Of a stretch of DNA of 64,000 bases, positions 19,216-31,427 are shown one piece after another. The notes under the pieces are model-generated. The model saw only the letters and a list, made by a program, of their open reading frames with translations, did not search any database and was not told the origin of the DNA. Numbering within the stretch: the first letter of the stretch is position 1; each line of letters starts with the position of its first letter. Origin of the DNA: Burkholderia ubonensis (GTDB lineage: Bacteria; Pseudomonadota; Gammaproteobacteria; Burkholderiales; Burkholderiaceae); NCBI RefSeq assembly GCF_001718695.1, contig NZ_CP013420.1, positions 1,798,001 through 1,862,000 on the forward strand, given 5' to 3'. A program made the position numbers and the translations under genes.

Positions 19216-21528
19216 TCACGCTTTCAGGTACTGCTCGCGCGCGCCGAGCCAGCGCGCGAGATGCTGCGTGACGACGTCCGGGTACGCGGCGATCAGCCGC
19301 GCCGCCGCTTCGCGGGCCGGCTCGATCAGCCAGCCGTCGGTTTCGAGGTTCGCGAAGCGCAGCATCGCGGCGCCCGACTGGCGCGCGCCGAGGAATTCCC
19401 CCGGCCCGCGGATCTCGAGGTCGCGCCGCGCGATCTCGAAGCCGTCGGTGGTCTCGCGCATCGTCTTCAGCCGCGCGCGGCCCGCGAGCGACAGCGGCCC
19501 GCTGTACAGCAGCACGCACACCGACGCCGCGGTGCCGCGCCCCACCCGGCCGCGCAGCTGGTGCAGCTGCGCGAGGCCGAAGCGCTCCGCGTGCTCGATC
19601 ACCATCAGCGACGCGTTCGGCACGTCGACGCCGACCTCGATCACCGTCGTCGCGACGAGCAGCTGCACCTCGTTGCGCGTGAACGCGTCCATCACCGCCG
19701 CCTTGTCGGCGGTCGACAGGCGCCCGTGCACGAGGCCGACCTTCAGCTCGGGCAGCGCGGCGACGAGCGTCTCGTAGGTTTCGACGGCCGTCTGCAGCTG
19801 CAGCGTCTCGCTTTCCTCGATCAGCGGGCAGACCCAGTAGACCTGGCGGCCCGTCAGCGCGGCCTCGCGCACCCGCGCGATCACCTCTTCGCGCCGCGCG
19901 TCGCCGACGAGGCGCGTCAGGATCGGCGTGCGGCCCGGCGGCAATTCGTCGATCGTCGACACGTCGAGATCCGCGTAGTAGGTCATCGCGAGCGTGCGCG
20001 GGATCGGCGTCGCCGACATCATCAGCTGGTGCGGCTGGAAGCCCTGCGCGCCGTCCGCGGCGTTGGCGGCCTTCGCGCGCAGCGCAAGGCGCTGCTCGAC
20101 GCCGAAGCGATGCTGCTCGTCGACGATCACGAGGCCGAGCCGCGCGAATTCGACCGCGTCCTGGATGATCGCGTGCGTGCCGATCACGAGCTGCGCGGTG
20201 CCGAGCGCGGCGGCTTCGATCGCCGCGCGCTTTTCCTTCGCCTTCAGGCTGCCCGCGAGCCACGCAACCGACACGCCGAGCGGCTCGAGCCAGCCGCGCA
20301 GCTTGCGCGCATGCTGCTCCGCGAGGATTTCGGTCGGCGCCATCAGCGCGGCCTGGTAGCCGGCGTCGATCGCCTGCGCGGCCGCGAGCGCCGCGACCAC
20401 GGTCTTGCCGCTGCCGACGTCGCCCTGCAGCAGGCGCTGCATCGGGTGCGGCAGCGTCAGGTCGTGCGCGATCTCGTCGACGACGCGCGCCTGCGCGCCC
20501 GTCAGCGTGAACGGCAGCGCCGCGTAGAGCCGCGTCGTCAACGCGCCGGCGTCGCCCGCCGCGCGGCGCGGCATCGCGGGCGCGGCGCGCGTGCGGCGCT
20601 CCTCGTGCGCGCGCTTGAGCGACAGCTGCTGCGCGAGCAGCTCGTCGAACTTGATGCGCGTCCATGCGGGATGCGAGCCGTCCATCAGCGCGGGTTCGTC
20701 GGAGTCGACGCCCGGGTGGTGCAGGATTCGCACGGCGTCCGCGAGCGACGGCACGCCGAGCGGCTTCAGGTACGCACGGTCGATCTCGGGGGGCAGCAAC
20801 TCGGGCAGCGGCGTGCGCTCGACCGCGTTCTCGATCGCCTTGCGCAGGTACGCCTGCGACACGCCCGCCGTGCTCGGATAGACGGGCGTGAGCACCTGCG
20901 GCAGCGGCGCGTGCTCGTCGACGACCCGCACCGCCGGATGCACCATCTCCATTCCGAAGAAGCCGCCGCGCACGTCGCCGCGCACGCGCAGCCGCTGGCC
21001 GACGGCCATCTGCTTGACCTGCGAGCCGTAGAAATTCAGGAAGCGCAGCACGAGCTGCGCGCCGTCGTCGTCCTGGATCTTCACGACGAGCTGGCGGCGC
21101 GGCCGGTATGCGACCTCGTTGTCGAACACGACGCCTTCCGTCTGCGCAATGCCGCCGGGCAGCAGCTCATCGATCGGCGTGAGCGTGGTCTCGTCCTCGT
21201 AGCGCATCGGCAGGTGCAGCACGAGATCGATCGAGCGCGTGAGGCCGAGCTTCGCGAGCTTGTCGGCGGTCTTCACCGGCTTGTCGGCCGCGGCTTTCTT
21301 GCGCTTCGGCGCGGCCGGCTCAGGCGCGGACGCCTCCGATGCGGCAGGCTCGGCCGTCACGTCGGGCGCGGCCGCCGCCGGCTGCGCGAGCCGGCCGTCC
21401 GCGCCACGACGCGGCGCCGCGCGGCGCGCCCCCGTGCGGGGCGCGGGCGGCGCGGCCTCGCCCGCGTCGAACGGGTCGGCGGGATCGTCAACGGCGGCGG
21501 CGGTGGAACGGCGTGGTGACACAGGCAT
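19216..21528 (-). CDS. recG: ATP-dependent DNA helicase RecG
   Basis: Remodels stalled forks and branched recombination intermediates. The 770-residue protein contains the wedge domain in its N-terminal third, then helicase motifs: Walker [17 protein letters not shown] (near 367), DEQHRFG (near 477), MSATPIPRT (near 510) and the C-terminal QLRGRVGRG (near 675). An alanine/lysine-rich N-terminal extension of about 80 residues makes it longer than E. coli RecG (693), as is common in Burkholderia. I chose the ATG at 21528; the frame opens at a TTG at 21597, but that overlaps a -10-like box for the divergent queA. It ends 126 bases before oxyR. Confidence 0.95.
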   Translation of the reverse strand: MPVSPRRSTAAAVDDPADPFDAGEAAPPAPRTGARRAAPRRGADGRLAQPAAAAPDVTAEPAASEASAPEPAAPKRKKAAADKPVKTADKLAKLGLTRSIDLVLHLPMRYEDETTLTPIDELLPGGIAQTEGVVFDNEVAYRPRRQLVVKIQDDDGAQLVLRFLNFYGSQVKQMAVGQRLRVRGDVRGGFFGMEMVHPAVRVVDEHAPLPQVLTPVYPSTAGVSQAYLRKAIENAVERTPLPELLPPEIDRAYLKPLGVPSLADAVRILHHPGVDSDEPALMDGSHPAWTRIKFDELLAQQLSLKRAHEERRTRAAPAMPRRAAGDAGALTTRLYAALPFTLTGAQARVVDEIAHDLTLPHPMQRLLQGDVGSGKTVVAALAAAQAIDAGYQAALMAPTEILAEQHARKLRGWLEPLGVSVAWLAGSLKAKEKRAAIEAAALGTAQLVIGTHAIIQDAVEFARLGLVIVDEQHRFGVEQRLALRAKAANAADGAQGFQPHQLMMSATPIPRTLAMTYYADLDVSTIDELPPGRTPILTRLVGDARREEVIARVREAALTGRQVYWVCPLIEESETLQLQTAVETYETLVAALPELKVGLVHGRLSTADKAAVMDAFTRNEVQLLVATTVIEVGVDVPNASLMVIEHAERFGLAQLHQLRGRVGRGTAASVCVLLYSGPLSLAGRARLKTMRETTDGFEIARRDLEIRGPGEFLGARQSGAAMLRFANLETDGWLIEPAREAAARLIAAYPDVVTQHLARWLGAREQYLKA

Positions 21529-21688
21529 CGGATCGGCAGAGGGCTTCGCAAGTACAATAGCGGCTTTCACGTCGTCCGAACGAGCGACGCCGGCCAAGCC
21601 GCGACTCCGCCATCATAGCGGCTCGCGCGCCCCATTTACGCGTTTTAGCCTATCGGCAGCGCGCGCCGGCCGCTTCGAACCAGCCCGC

Positions 21689-24053
<2,365 letters not shown>

Positions 24054-24107
24054 ACGGACGGCGCGCCGGCCGTGCATGCGCGCGGCCCGTATCACGACCG
24101 GCATAAC

Positions 24108-24143
24108 AGCCCGTATCGCAGCCCGTATCGCAACCCGTTTCGC
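24108..24143. repeat. Three tandem copies of a 12-bp unit
   Basis: AGCCCGTATCGC at 24108-24119 is repeated exactly at 24120-24131 and with two changes at 24132-24143, in the gap between tgt and yajC. A related GGCCCGTATCAC lies just upstream. No function is evident. Confidence 0.7.
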
Positions 24144-24324
24144 GCGCCGCAACCGGCAGTCGCGGCCGGCGAATATTACAATCAGCTTTCCAGACGCGCG
24201 ACAGCGGTGCCGGTTCGTGCTTTAACAGCTTGATCCCAAAGCGCATTTGCCGTGCCGTCGCAGCTTGGGGCCGGTGGTAGAATAACCGGCTTAATTTTCG
24301 ATCTTCCCTTACGGAGAGACCAAC

Positions 24325-24651
24325 GTGCCGTTCATTTCCAATGCCTTCGCGCAAGGTGCCGCGGGTGGCGCCGAATCGAGCCTGATGAGCTTCCTGCCGC
24401 TCATCCTGATGTTCGCCGTGCTCTATTTCATCATGATCCGCCCGCAGATGAAGCGCCAGAAGGAGCACCGCAACATGCTCTCGGCCATGGCCAAGGGCGA
24501 CGAGGTCGTCACGAGCGGCGGGCTCGTCGGCAAGGTGACGAAGGTGTCGGAAGCCTACATCGGCGTCGAGATCGCCGAAGGCACCGAAATCACCGTGCAG
24601 AAGGCCGCTGTCACGACCATTCTGCCGAAGGGCACGATCAAGTCGCTGTAA
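24325..24651 (+). CDS. yajC: Sec translocon accessory protein YajC
   Basis: Small inner-membrane partner of SecDF. The 108-residue protein starts with GTG after GGAGAGACC. It has one membrane segment, LMSFLPLILMFAVLYFIMI (about 22-40), followed by RPQMKRQKEHRNM and the conserved GDEVVTSGGLVGKV (near 60). A TAGAAT box at 24278-24283 may be the promoter of yajC-secD-secF. It is 106 bases before secD. Confidence 0.95.
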   Translation: MPFISNAFAQGAAGGAESSLMSFLPLILMFAVLYFIMIRPQMKRQKEHRNMLSAMAKGDEVVTSGGLVGKVTKVSEAYIGVEIAEGTEITVQKAAVTTILPKGTIKSL

Positions 24652-24757
24652 GCCCTGGTCCGAGCGTCCGGCTCCCCGCGCCGCGCCCGCCCGAGAAGCG
24701 GGCCGACGCGGCGCCGGACGCGACGCTTTCAAGCCAACTATCCCGTTCGGCCCCCTC

Positions 24758-26785
24758 ATGAATCGTTACCCAATCTGGAAATATGTCGTGATGGTCGTGG
24801 CGCTCGCCATCGGCTTTCTGTACACATTGCCCAATTTCTTCGGCGAAGCGCCGGCGGTGCAGGTGTCGAGCGGCAAGGCCACGGTCAAGCTCGACTCGGC
24901 GACGCTGAGCCAGGTCGAAGCCGCGCTGACGGCCGCGCAGATCAAGCCGGACGACGTCACCTTCGAGAACACGGCCGCCAACGCGAACATCCGCGTGCGC
25001 CTGAAGGACACCGATACGCAGCTGCGCGTGAAGGACCTGCTGCAGAAAGCGCTGAACGCCGACCCGAGCGATCCGCAGTACGTCGTCGCGCTGAACCTGC
25101 AGAGCGCGTCGCCGCGCTGGCTGACCGCACTGCACGCGCTGCCGATGTATCTCGGCCTCGACCTGCGCGGCGGCGTCCACTTCCTGCTGCAGGTCGACAT
25201 GACGGGCGCGCTGACGAAGAAGCTCGATTCCGACGCGTCCGACGCCCGCACGCTGCTGCGTGACAAGAACATCCGCGACGGCGGCGTGAGCCGCGTCGAT
25301 CAATCCGTCGTCGTCAACTTCAGCGATCCGCAGACGGCCGAAGACGCCCGCAAGGCGCTCGCGTCGTCGGTCACCGAGCTGCAATGGGCGACCCAGCCCG
25401 GCGGCGGCGGCGTCCAGGTGGTCGGCACGTTCACGCCGGCCGTGCAGAAGGCCGTCGAAGACGCGGCGCTCAAGCAGAACCTCACCACGCTCCACAACCG
25501 GGTCAACGAGCTCGGCGTGTCGGAGCCGATCCTGCAGCAGCAGGGCAGCGACCGCATCGTCGTCGAGCTGCCGGGCGTGCAGGACACCGCGAAGGCGAAG
25601 GACATCATCGGCCGCACCGCGACGCTCGAAGCGCGCCTCGCCGATCCGATCAACACGCACCCGAACCCGAACGACCCCGTGCCGCCGGGCGAGGAACTGT
25701 TCACGCAGGGCAACCAGGCGCCCGTGCTGCTGAAGAAGGACGTGATCTTCACCGGCGACCGCATCATCGACGCGTCGGCCGGCTTCGACGAGCACCAGCG
25801 CCCGTCGGTCAACATCCGCCTCGACTCGGCAGGCGGCCGCGCGGTGCGCGCGGTGTCGCGCGAGAACATCGGCAAGCCGATGGCGATGGTGCTGTTCGAG
25901 AAGGGCAAGGGCGAGGTGCTGACCGTCGCGACGATCCAGTCGGAACTCGGCGACCGCTTCCAGATCACCGGCCAGCCGACCCCGCAGGCCGCAGCCGACC
26001 TCGCGCTGCTGCTGCGCGCCGGCTCGCTCGCCGCGCCGATGGACATCATCGAGGAACGCACGATCGGCCCGAGCCTCGGCGCCGACAACATCAAGATGGG
26101 CGTGCACTCGGTGATCTGGGGCTTCGTCGCGATCGCCGTGTTCATGATCCTGTACTACATGCTGTTCGGCATGATCTCGGTGATCGGCCTGTCGGTGAAC
26201 CTGCTGCTGCTGGTCGCGGTGCTGTCGCTGATGCAGGCGACGCTGACGCTGCCCGGCATCGCCGCCATCGCGCTCGCGCTCGGCATGGCGATCGACTCGA
26301 ACGTGCTGATCAACGAGCGCGTGCGCGAGGAACTGCGCGCCGGCCACCCGCCGCAGCTCGCGATCCAGGCCGGCTACTCGCACGCGTGGGCGACGATTCT
26401 CGACTCGAACGTCACGACGCTGATCGCCGGCCTCGCGCTGCTCGCGTTCGGCTCGGGCCCGGTGCGCGCGTTCGCGATCGTGCACTGCCTCGGCATCCTG
26501 ACGTCGATGTTCTCCGCGGTGTTCTTCTCGCGCGGGCTCGTCAACCTCTGGTACGGCGGCCGCAAGAAGCTGAAGTCGCTCGCGATCGGCCAGGTGTGGA
26601 AGCCGGAAGGCGCGACCGCCGGCGCCGCCGCGTCGTTCGACGCCGCCGACGAAGCGACCGACACCGCGCGCGCCGCGAAGCTCGCCGCGCCCGCGAAGGG
26701 CAACGCGCCGCGCACCGGCAAGCCGCAATTGCGCAACCGTGCGCAGGCCGGCCTGCCGCCGAAGAAACCGGGCTCGACCCAATAA
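24758..26785 (+). CDS. secD: Protein translocase subunit SecD
   Basis: RND-type membrane subunit that uses the proton gradient to assist protein export at SecYEG. The 675-residue protein has an N-terminal membrane segment (IWKYVVMVVALAIGFLYTLP), a large periplasmic P1 region with GLDLRGGVHFLLQVDM (near 130) and five C-terminal segments. These include the SecD motif AIALALGMAIDSNVLINERVRE in the fourth helix (near 506). An Ala/Lys-rich cytoplasmic tail of about 60 residues follows TM6, longer than in E. coli. It ends 16 bases before secF. Start ATG at 24758 matches MNRYPIWKY. Confidence 0.97.
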   Translation: MNRYPIWKYVVMVVALAIGFLYTLPNFFGEAPAVQVSSGKATVKLDSATLSQVEAALTAAQIKPDDVTFENTAANANIRVRLKDTDTQLRVKDLLQKALNADPSDPQYVVALNLQSASPRWLTALHALPMYLGLDLRGGVHFLLQVDMTGALTKKLDSDASDARTLLRDKNIRDGGVSRVDQSVVVNFSDPQTAEDARKALASSVTELQWATQPGGGGVQVVGTFTPAVQKAVEDAALKQNLTTLHNRVNELGVSEPILQQQGSDRIVVELPGVQDTAKAKDIIGRTATLEARLADPINTHPNPNDPVPPGEELFTQGNQAPVLLKKDVIFTGDRIIDASAGFDEHQRPSVNIRLDSAGGRAVRAVSRENIGKPMAMVLFEKGKGEVLTVATIQSELGDRFQITGQPTPQAAADLALLLRAGSLAAPMDIIEERTIGPSLGADNIKMGVHSVIWGFVAIAVFMILYYMLFGMISVIGLSVNLLLLVAVLSLMQATLTLPGIAAIALALGMAIDSNVLINERVREELRAGHPPQLAIQAGYSHAWATILDSNVTTLIAGLALLAFGSGPVRAFAIVHCLGILTSMFSAVFFSRGLVNLWYGGRKKLKSLAIGQVWKPEGATAGAAASFDAADEATDTARAAKLAAPAKGNAPRTGKPQLRNRAQAGLPPKKPGSTQ

Positions 26786-26801
26786 GGCCCCGGAGACGAT
26801 C

Positions 26802-27752
26802 ATGGAATTTTTCCGCATCCGTAAAGACATCCCGTTCATGCGGCACGCGCTGGTGTTCAACGTGGTCTCGCTGGTCACGTTCCTCGCCGCCGTGTTCTTC
26901 CTGCTCCATCGCGGGCTGCACCTGTCCGTCGAGTTCACCGGCGGCACGGTGATCGAGGTCCAGTACCAGCAGGCCGCGCAGCTCGAGCCCGTGCGCGCGA
27001 CGCTCGGCAAGCTCGGCTACGCCGACGCGCAGGTGCAGAACTTCGGCACGTCGCGCAACGTGCTGATCCGCCTGCAGCTCAAGCAGGGCCTCACGTCCGC
27101 GCAGCAGAGCGACCAGGTGATGACCGCGCTGAAGGCGCAAAGCCCGGACGTGACGCTGCAGCGCGTCGAGTTCGTCGGCCCGCAGGTCGGCCGGGAGCTC
27201 GCGACCGACGGCCTGCTCGCGCTCGCGTGCGTCGTGATCGGCATCGTGATCTACCTGTCGTTCCGCTTCGAATGGAAGTACGCGGTCGCCGGCATCATCG
27301 CGAACCTGCACGACGTGGTGATCATTCTCGGCTTCTTCGCGTTCTTCCAGTGGGAGTTCTCGCTCGCGGTGCTCGCCGCGATCCTCGCGGTGCTCGGCTA
27401 CTCGGTGAACGAGTCGGTCGTCATCTTCGACCGGATCCGCGAGACGTTCCGCCGCGAACGCAAGATGAGCGTGCAGGAAGTGATCAACCATGCGATCACG
27501 ACCACGATGTCGCGGACGATCATCACGCACACGTCGACCGAAATGATGGTGCTGTCGATGTTCTTCTTCGGCGGCCCGACGCTGCACTATTTCGCGCTCG
27601 CGCTGACGGTCGGCATCCTGTTCGGCATCTACTCGTCGGTGTTCGTCGCGGGCTCGCTCGCGATGTGGCTCGGCATCAAGCGCGAAGACCTGATCAAGGA
27701 AAAGAAGCTCGCGCACGATCCGGACGATCCGAACGCGGGCGCGCAGGTGTAA
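26802..27752 (+). CDS. secF: Protein translocase subunit SecF
   Basis: Partner of SecD in the SecDF complex of the inner membrane. The 316-residue protein begins MEFFRIRKDIPFMRHALVFN. It has a first membrane segment near residue 20, the SVEFTGGTVIEVQYQ periplasmic start (near 44), and five further segments with GYSVNESVVIFDRIRETFR (near 201). THTSTEMMVLSMFFFGG (near 244) is also typical. CCCCGGAGACG before the ATG at 26802 is its ribosome binding site. It ends the yajC-secD-secF unit, followed by a terminator. Confidence 0.97.
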   Translation: MEFFRIRKDIPFMRHALVFNVVSLVTFLAAVFFLLHRGLHLSVEFTGGTVIEVQYQQAAQLEPVRATLGKLGYADAQVQNFGTSRNVLIRLQLKQGLTSAQQSDQVMTALKAQSPDVTLQRVEFVGPQVGRELATDGLLALACVVIGIVIYLSFRFEWKYAVAGIIANLHDVVIILGFFAFFQWEFSLAVLAAILAVLGYSVNESVVIFDRIRETFRRERKMSVQEVINHAITTTMSRTIITHTSTEMMVLSMFFFGGPTLHYFALALTVGILFGIYSSVFVAGSLAMWLGIKREDLIKEKKLAHDPDDPNAGAQV

Positions 27753-27776
27753 GCGCGTCGCTGCCTCGGCAAACGG

Positions 27777-27807
27777 AAAAGGCCGGTTCGCTCGAACCGG
27801 CCTTTTT
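27777..27807. terminator. Terminator after secF (bidirectional form)
   Basis: GGCCGGTTCG (27781-27790) pairs with CGAACCGGCC (27793-27802). AAAA precedes it and TTTTT follows it, so it can also stop transcripts from the other strand. Confidence 0.85.
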
Positions 27808-27998
27808 GCTTGTGCGCGCCGCCCTGCTCCGCTTCACCGGAACCCGAACCGCCTGCGCAGCACGGGCAATCTCCTCGTCCTCGTTGTTCGTTCGCGTTCG
27901 CGCGGCGGCGCGGCCCGCGCGCCGCCGTCGACGGTTCGGGCGATTATAGACGGCCCGCCTGCGCTGCCTGCACGGCCGGCGCGCCGGCGGCGCGCAAT

Positions 27999-28037
27999 AA
28001 AAAAACCGCCGCGCCCGGCAACGGAGCGCGGCGGTTT
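27999..28037 (-). terminator. Terminator after the first yceI gene
   Basis: CCGCCGCGC (28006-28014) pairs with GCGCGGCGG (28026-28034). On the minus strand seven T follow, ending the yceI-yceI-cybB unit. Confidence 0.85.
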
Positions 28038-28078
28038 CCCGCAGGCGGCCGGCGCGATCGGCGCCGGCGCGGCCCGGC

Positions 28079-28672
28079 TTACTGCTTGGCGGCGTCCTGC
28101 TTGACCGCTTCTGCCGTGATCAGCAGCTTGGTCTGCATCTTGAAGCCGTACTGCTTGCCGTAGTCGAGGCCGAATTCGTCACGGCTGAACTCGCCCACCG
28201 CGTCGATGCCGCACACTTCGCGCTTGAGCATCGGGTGCGGCATGCACTTGAACGAATCGATCTTCAGCGTCAGCGGCTTGGTCACGCCGTGCAGCGTCAG
28301 GTTGCCGACCACTTCGGCCGGCTTGTCGCCCTTGAACTTCACGGTGCCCTTGTAGACCGCGTCCGGATACTTCGCGACGTCGAAGAACTCGTTCGTCTGC
28401 AGGTGCTCGTCGAGCTTCGTGTTGCCGGTGCTGATCGACGCGAGCTGGGTCGTCACGTCGACCGTGCCCGTCTTCGCGGCGCGATCGAGCGTCACCGTGC
28501 CGCTCGACTTGTCGAACTTGCCGCGCCACACCGACAGGCCGCCGAAGTGGTCGGCCTCGAAGCTCGGGTACGTGTGGGTCGGGTCGAACTGGTACGTCGA
28601 CACGTCGGCGAACGCCGGGAACGACAGGGCTGCGGCGAGCGCGCCCGCCGCGATCATCAGATGCTTTTTCAA
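28079..28672 (-). CDS. YceI family periplasmic protein (distal copy)
   Basis: YceI proteins are lipocalin-like beta-barrels that bind polyisoprenoids; the periplasmic role is poorly understood, though several are induced by stress. The 197-residue precursor has a clear signal peptide ([20 protein letters not shown], cleaved after AFA). The barrel core follows: [20 protein letters not shown] (near 28) and [16 protein letters not shown] (near 122). A characteristic Cys pair [12 protein letters not shown] lies near 144. It is the last gene of a three-gene unit with a second yceI and cytochrome b561. Confidence 0.93.
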   Translation of the reverse strand: MKKHLMIAAGALAAALSFPAFADVSTYQFDPTHTYPSFEADHFGGLSVWRGKFDKSSGTVTLDRAAKTGTVDVTTQLASISTGNTKLDEHLQTNEFFDVAKYPDAVYKGTVKFKGDKPAEVVGNLTLHGVTKPLTLKIDSFKCMPHPMLKREVCGIDAVGEFSRDEFGLDYGKQYGFKMQTKLLITAEAVKQDAAKQ

Positions 28673-28754
28673 CTTTTTCTCCTTGGAACGGCGCCGCGCG
28701 CTTGCGCGGCATTCGGGTGAGGCACGTGATACGGGTGATGCGGGACCCCGCCGC

Positions 28755-29315
28755 TTACTTCGTCGCGACGAGATGGAACTTGATCTGCACCTCGTCGGCG
28801 ACGATCGACGTGTCCTTCCATTCGCCGGTGCCGACGTTGAACGCCGAGCGCTTGATCGGCAGCACGCCGTCGAAGGCCTGCGTCGCGCCGCTCTGCGTGA
28901 CGGTGACCGGCACGGTCAGCGTCTCGGTCTTGCCCTTGATCGTCAGCTTGCCGGTCACGTTGTACTTGTTGCCGCCGGCGGGCGCGATCGCGGTCGACTG
29001 GAAGGTCGCCTGCGGGTACGCCTTCGCGTCGAACCAGTCCTTGCCGGCGACCTGGTCGTTGTACATCTTGTCGCCGAGGTCGTAGCTCGCGATGTCGATC
29101 GCCACCTGCGCGCTGCCCTGCGCGGCCTTCGCGGGATCGAACTTGATCTGCGCGCTGAATTTCTTGAACACGCCTTCGGTCGGCACGTTCATCTGCTTCG
29201 ACACGGCGGACACCTTGCTTTTCGCCAGATCGACGTCGGCATGCGCGGCGCCCGACGCGGCGAACGACGCCGCGGCGAACGCGGCCAGCACGGAGCGGGA
29301 GAAAGACACTTTCAT
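28755..29315 (-). CDS. YceI family periplasmic protein (proximal copy)
   Basis: A second YceI-family lipocalin-like protein, 186 residues, with a signal peptide ([20 protein letters not shown], cleaved around AHA). The mature part contains [20 protein letters not shown] and [17 protein letters not shown]. It is clearly diverged from its neighbour 82 bases downstream and lacks the [10 protein letters not shown] signature, so this is an old duplication. The ATG at 29315 has AAGGA before it; a possible upstream ATG at 29327 would add four residues. It starts eight bases after the cytochrome b561 gene. Confidence 0.92.
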   Translation of the reverse strand: MKVSFSRSVLAAFAAASFAASGAAHADVDLAKSKVSAVSKQMNVPTEGVFKKFSAQIKFDPAKAAQGSAQVAIDIASYDLGDKMYNDQVAGKDWFDAKAYPQATFQSTAIAPAGGNKYNVTGKLTIKGKTETLTVPVTVTQSGATQAFDGVLPIKRSAFNVGTGEWKDTSIVADEVQIKFHLVATK

Positions 29316-29323
29316 GGGATCCT

Positions 29324-29884
29324 TCATTTGGCAGAGGGGAGCATCCGCGACAGCAGGCCGTCGCGGTCCAACAACTGATGCTTGACCACCGCGAGCACGT
29401 GCAGCGCGACGAGCGCAAGCAAAATGTAATTCAAGGACACGTGGAGCGTCTTGAAGGTTTCCTTCAGCGCCGGGTCGGGATCGATCAGGCGCGGCAGCGG
29501 CACGATGCCGAGATACACGACCGGGATGTTCGATGCGGAGCTGTACAGGTAGCCCGTCACCGGGATCACGATCATCAGCACGTACAGCAGCATGTGCACG
29601 CCGTGCGCGGCGATGCGCTGCAGCGCCGGCATGCCCGCGGGCGCCGGCGGCGGCACGTGGGTCGCGCGCCACAGCACGCGCACGGCGGCCAGCGCGAACA
29701 CGGTCACGCCGATCCACTTGTGCCACGAGAAATACTTGAGCTTCGTCGGCGTGAAGCCGGGGATGTCGGTCATCACCCAGCCGAGCGCGAAGCCGCAGAC
29801 GATCAGCAGTGCGATCAGCCAGTGCAGCGCGATCGCGGTGCTCGTATAGCGGGCCGGTGCGGCCGGCAGCGAATTCGATGCCAT
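29324..29884 (-). CDS. Cytochrome b561 (CybB family)
   Basis: Four-helix di-haem membrane protein, thought to pass electrons from ubiquinol to periplasmic partners; E. coli CybB can be a superoxide:ubiquinone oxidoreductase. The 186-residue protein shows four hydrophobic segments. Haem-ligand histidines lie in IALHWLIALLIVCGFALGW (near 18), SWHKWIGVTVFALAAVRV (near 53), HGVHMLLYVLMIVIPVTGYL (near 94) and YILLALVALHVLAVVKHQ (near 153). It is first in an operon with two yceI genes. CybB-YceI pairing recurs in proteobacteria and suggests a joint role in quinone or isoprenoid redox chemistry, which is inference. Confidence 0.93.
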   Translation of the reverse strand: MASNSLPAAPARYTSTAIALHWLIALLIVCGFALGWVMTDIPGFTPTKLKYFSWHKWIGVTVFALAAVRVLWRATHVPPPAPAGMPALQRIAAHGVHMLLYVLMIVIPVTGYLYSSASNIPVVYLGIVPLPRLIDPDPALKETFKTLHVSLNYILLALVALHVLAVVKHQLLDRDGLLSRMLPSAK

Positions 29885-30137
29885 GGATTCCTCAATTCAG
29901 CGAACGGCCGCGCCATCAATCGTCCGGCGCATGCCAAGGGCGCCATGCTACCGCAACCTTTCTCGACGCGCGGACTCTGAGGACAGGCACGCCAGCCGGC
30001 TGTCACGTTCGCGCCATGTTACCGGCCGGTCACCGCGCGCCCGGGCATTGACACCGCCGAAAAACCGATTTGGTAAGATTGGCGCGGGTTCCGGCCCCGC
30101 CGACGCGTGTCCCTGCCGTCGCTCAACCGCTTTCCCC

Positions 30138-31427
30138 ATGCATCGAAACGACCTGATTGCCTGCCACGAATGCGACGCACTGTTGCACAAACCGCGTCTT
30201 AGCGGTCGCGACGTCGCGCATTGCCCGCGCTGCGACGCGGTGCTCTACCGCAGCAGCTCGGCCCAGCTCGAGCGGATCTGCGCGCTCGCGCTCGCAGGGC
30301 TGATCACGTTCGTGATCGCGCAGGCGTTCCCGATCCTCGAGATGGACGTGAACGGCAACCGCGTGCAGACGACGCTGCTCGGCGCGATCGAATCGCTGTG
30401 GCGCCAGGACATGGCGCTCGTCGCCGTGATGGTGTTCTGCTCGACCGTCTTGTTTCCGCTCGTCGAGATGGCCGCGCTGCTGTACCTGCTGTTCCCGATG
30501 CGGCGCGGGCGCGTGCCGCCCGGGTTCAACTTCGTGCTGCGCGCGATCCAGCTGGTGCGCCCGTGGGGGATGATCGAGGTGTTCATGCTCGGCATCATCG
30601 TGACCATCGTCAAGATGGTCTCGCTCGCGCGCGTCGTGCCGGAAGCCGCGCTGTTCGCGTTCGCCGCGCTGACGCTGATGATCGCCGTCGTGCTGATGTT
30701 CGACCCAGCGGCTGTGGGACATCGCCGACGAGCTGCGCGACGGGCCCGGCGACGACGAAGCGCCGCTGCCGGAGGCGCCCCGCCGATGACGACGCCGACC
30801 GCCGCCCGCGAGGGCCTCGCCAGCTGCCATACGTGCGGGCTCGTGCAGCCACTTGACCGCACGCGCACGCATGCGCACGCGCACTGCGCGCGCTGCGGCG
30901 CCGCGCTCCATTTCCGCACGCCGAACAGCATCGCGCGCACCTGGGCGCTGCTGCTCGCCGCCGCGATCCTCTACATTCCGGCGAACCTGCTGCCGATCAT
31001 GCGCACGTCGTCGCTCGTCGGCGCTCAGCAGGACACGATCATGAGCGGCGTCGTCTATTTCTGGACCTCGGGCGAGTGGCCGCTCGCCGTCGTCGTGTTC
31101 GTCGCGAGCATCCTCGTGCCGATGCTCAAGCTCGGCGTGCTCGTGATCCTCGTGATCAGCGCGCAGCGCCGCTCCGCGTGGCGGCCGCTGCAGCGCACGC
31201 GCCTGTTCCGGATCGTCGAGCGCATCGGCCGCTGGTCGATGCTCGACATCTTCGTCGTGACGCTCACCGTCGCGCTCGTCCACTTTCGTTCACTGGCCGT
31301 GATCACGGCCGGCCCCGGCGCGCTCGCGTTCGGCTCGGTCGTGATCCTCACGATGCTGGCGTCGATGCAGTTCGATCCCCGCCTGATCTGGGATCCTGTC
31401 GAAAACTCAGGGAAACACCATGAATAG
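30138..31427 (+). CDS. pqiA: Paraquat-inducible protein A (two PqiA domains fused by a probable 1-base insertion)
   Basis: Inner-membrane component of the PqiABC lipid transport system. As read, one 429-residue ORF has two PqiA units, each starting with a zinc-ribbon-like pair: CHECDALL...CPRCDAVL (near 10-35) and CHTCGLVQ...CARCGAAL (near 233-256). Four membrane segments follow each. The joint is suspicious. After MFDP (30696-30707) the frame becomes Arg-rich nonsense (GHRRRAARRARRRR) for about 25 codons. Removing one base near 30707 gives DPRLWDIADELRDGPGDDEA, ending at a TGA (30787-30789) that overlaps an ATG at 30786. The second unit ends with the matching FDPRLIWDP. The ancestral state was therefore probably two genes, 30138-30789 and 30786-31427. 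Confidence 0.85.
   Translation: MHRNDLIACHECDALLHKPRLSGRDVAHCPRCDAVLYRSSSAQLERICALALAGLITFVIAQAFPILEMDVNGNRVQTTLLGAIESLWRQDMALVAVMVFCSTVLFPLVEMAALLYLLFPMRRGRVPPGFNFVLRAIQLVRPWGMIEVFMLGIIVTIVKMVSLARVVPEAALFAFAALTLMIAVVLMFDPAAVGHRRRAARRARRRRSAAAGGAPPMTTPTAAREGLASCHTCGLVQPLDRTRTHAHAHCARCGAALHFRTPNSIARTWALLLAAAILYIPANLLPIMRTSSLVGAQQDTIMSGVVYFWTSGEWPLAVVVFVASILVPMLKLGVLVILVISAQRRSAWRPLQRTRLFRIVERIGRWSMLDIFVVTLTVALVHFRSLAVITAGPGALAFGSVVILTMLASMQFDPRLIWDPVENSGKHHE

Noticed and set aside
19084..21519. Open frame of about 810 codons on the plus strand opposite recG
   Set aside because: It is Arg/Ala/His-rich and lies antisense to a clear recG; such frames arise from GC-rich third positions.
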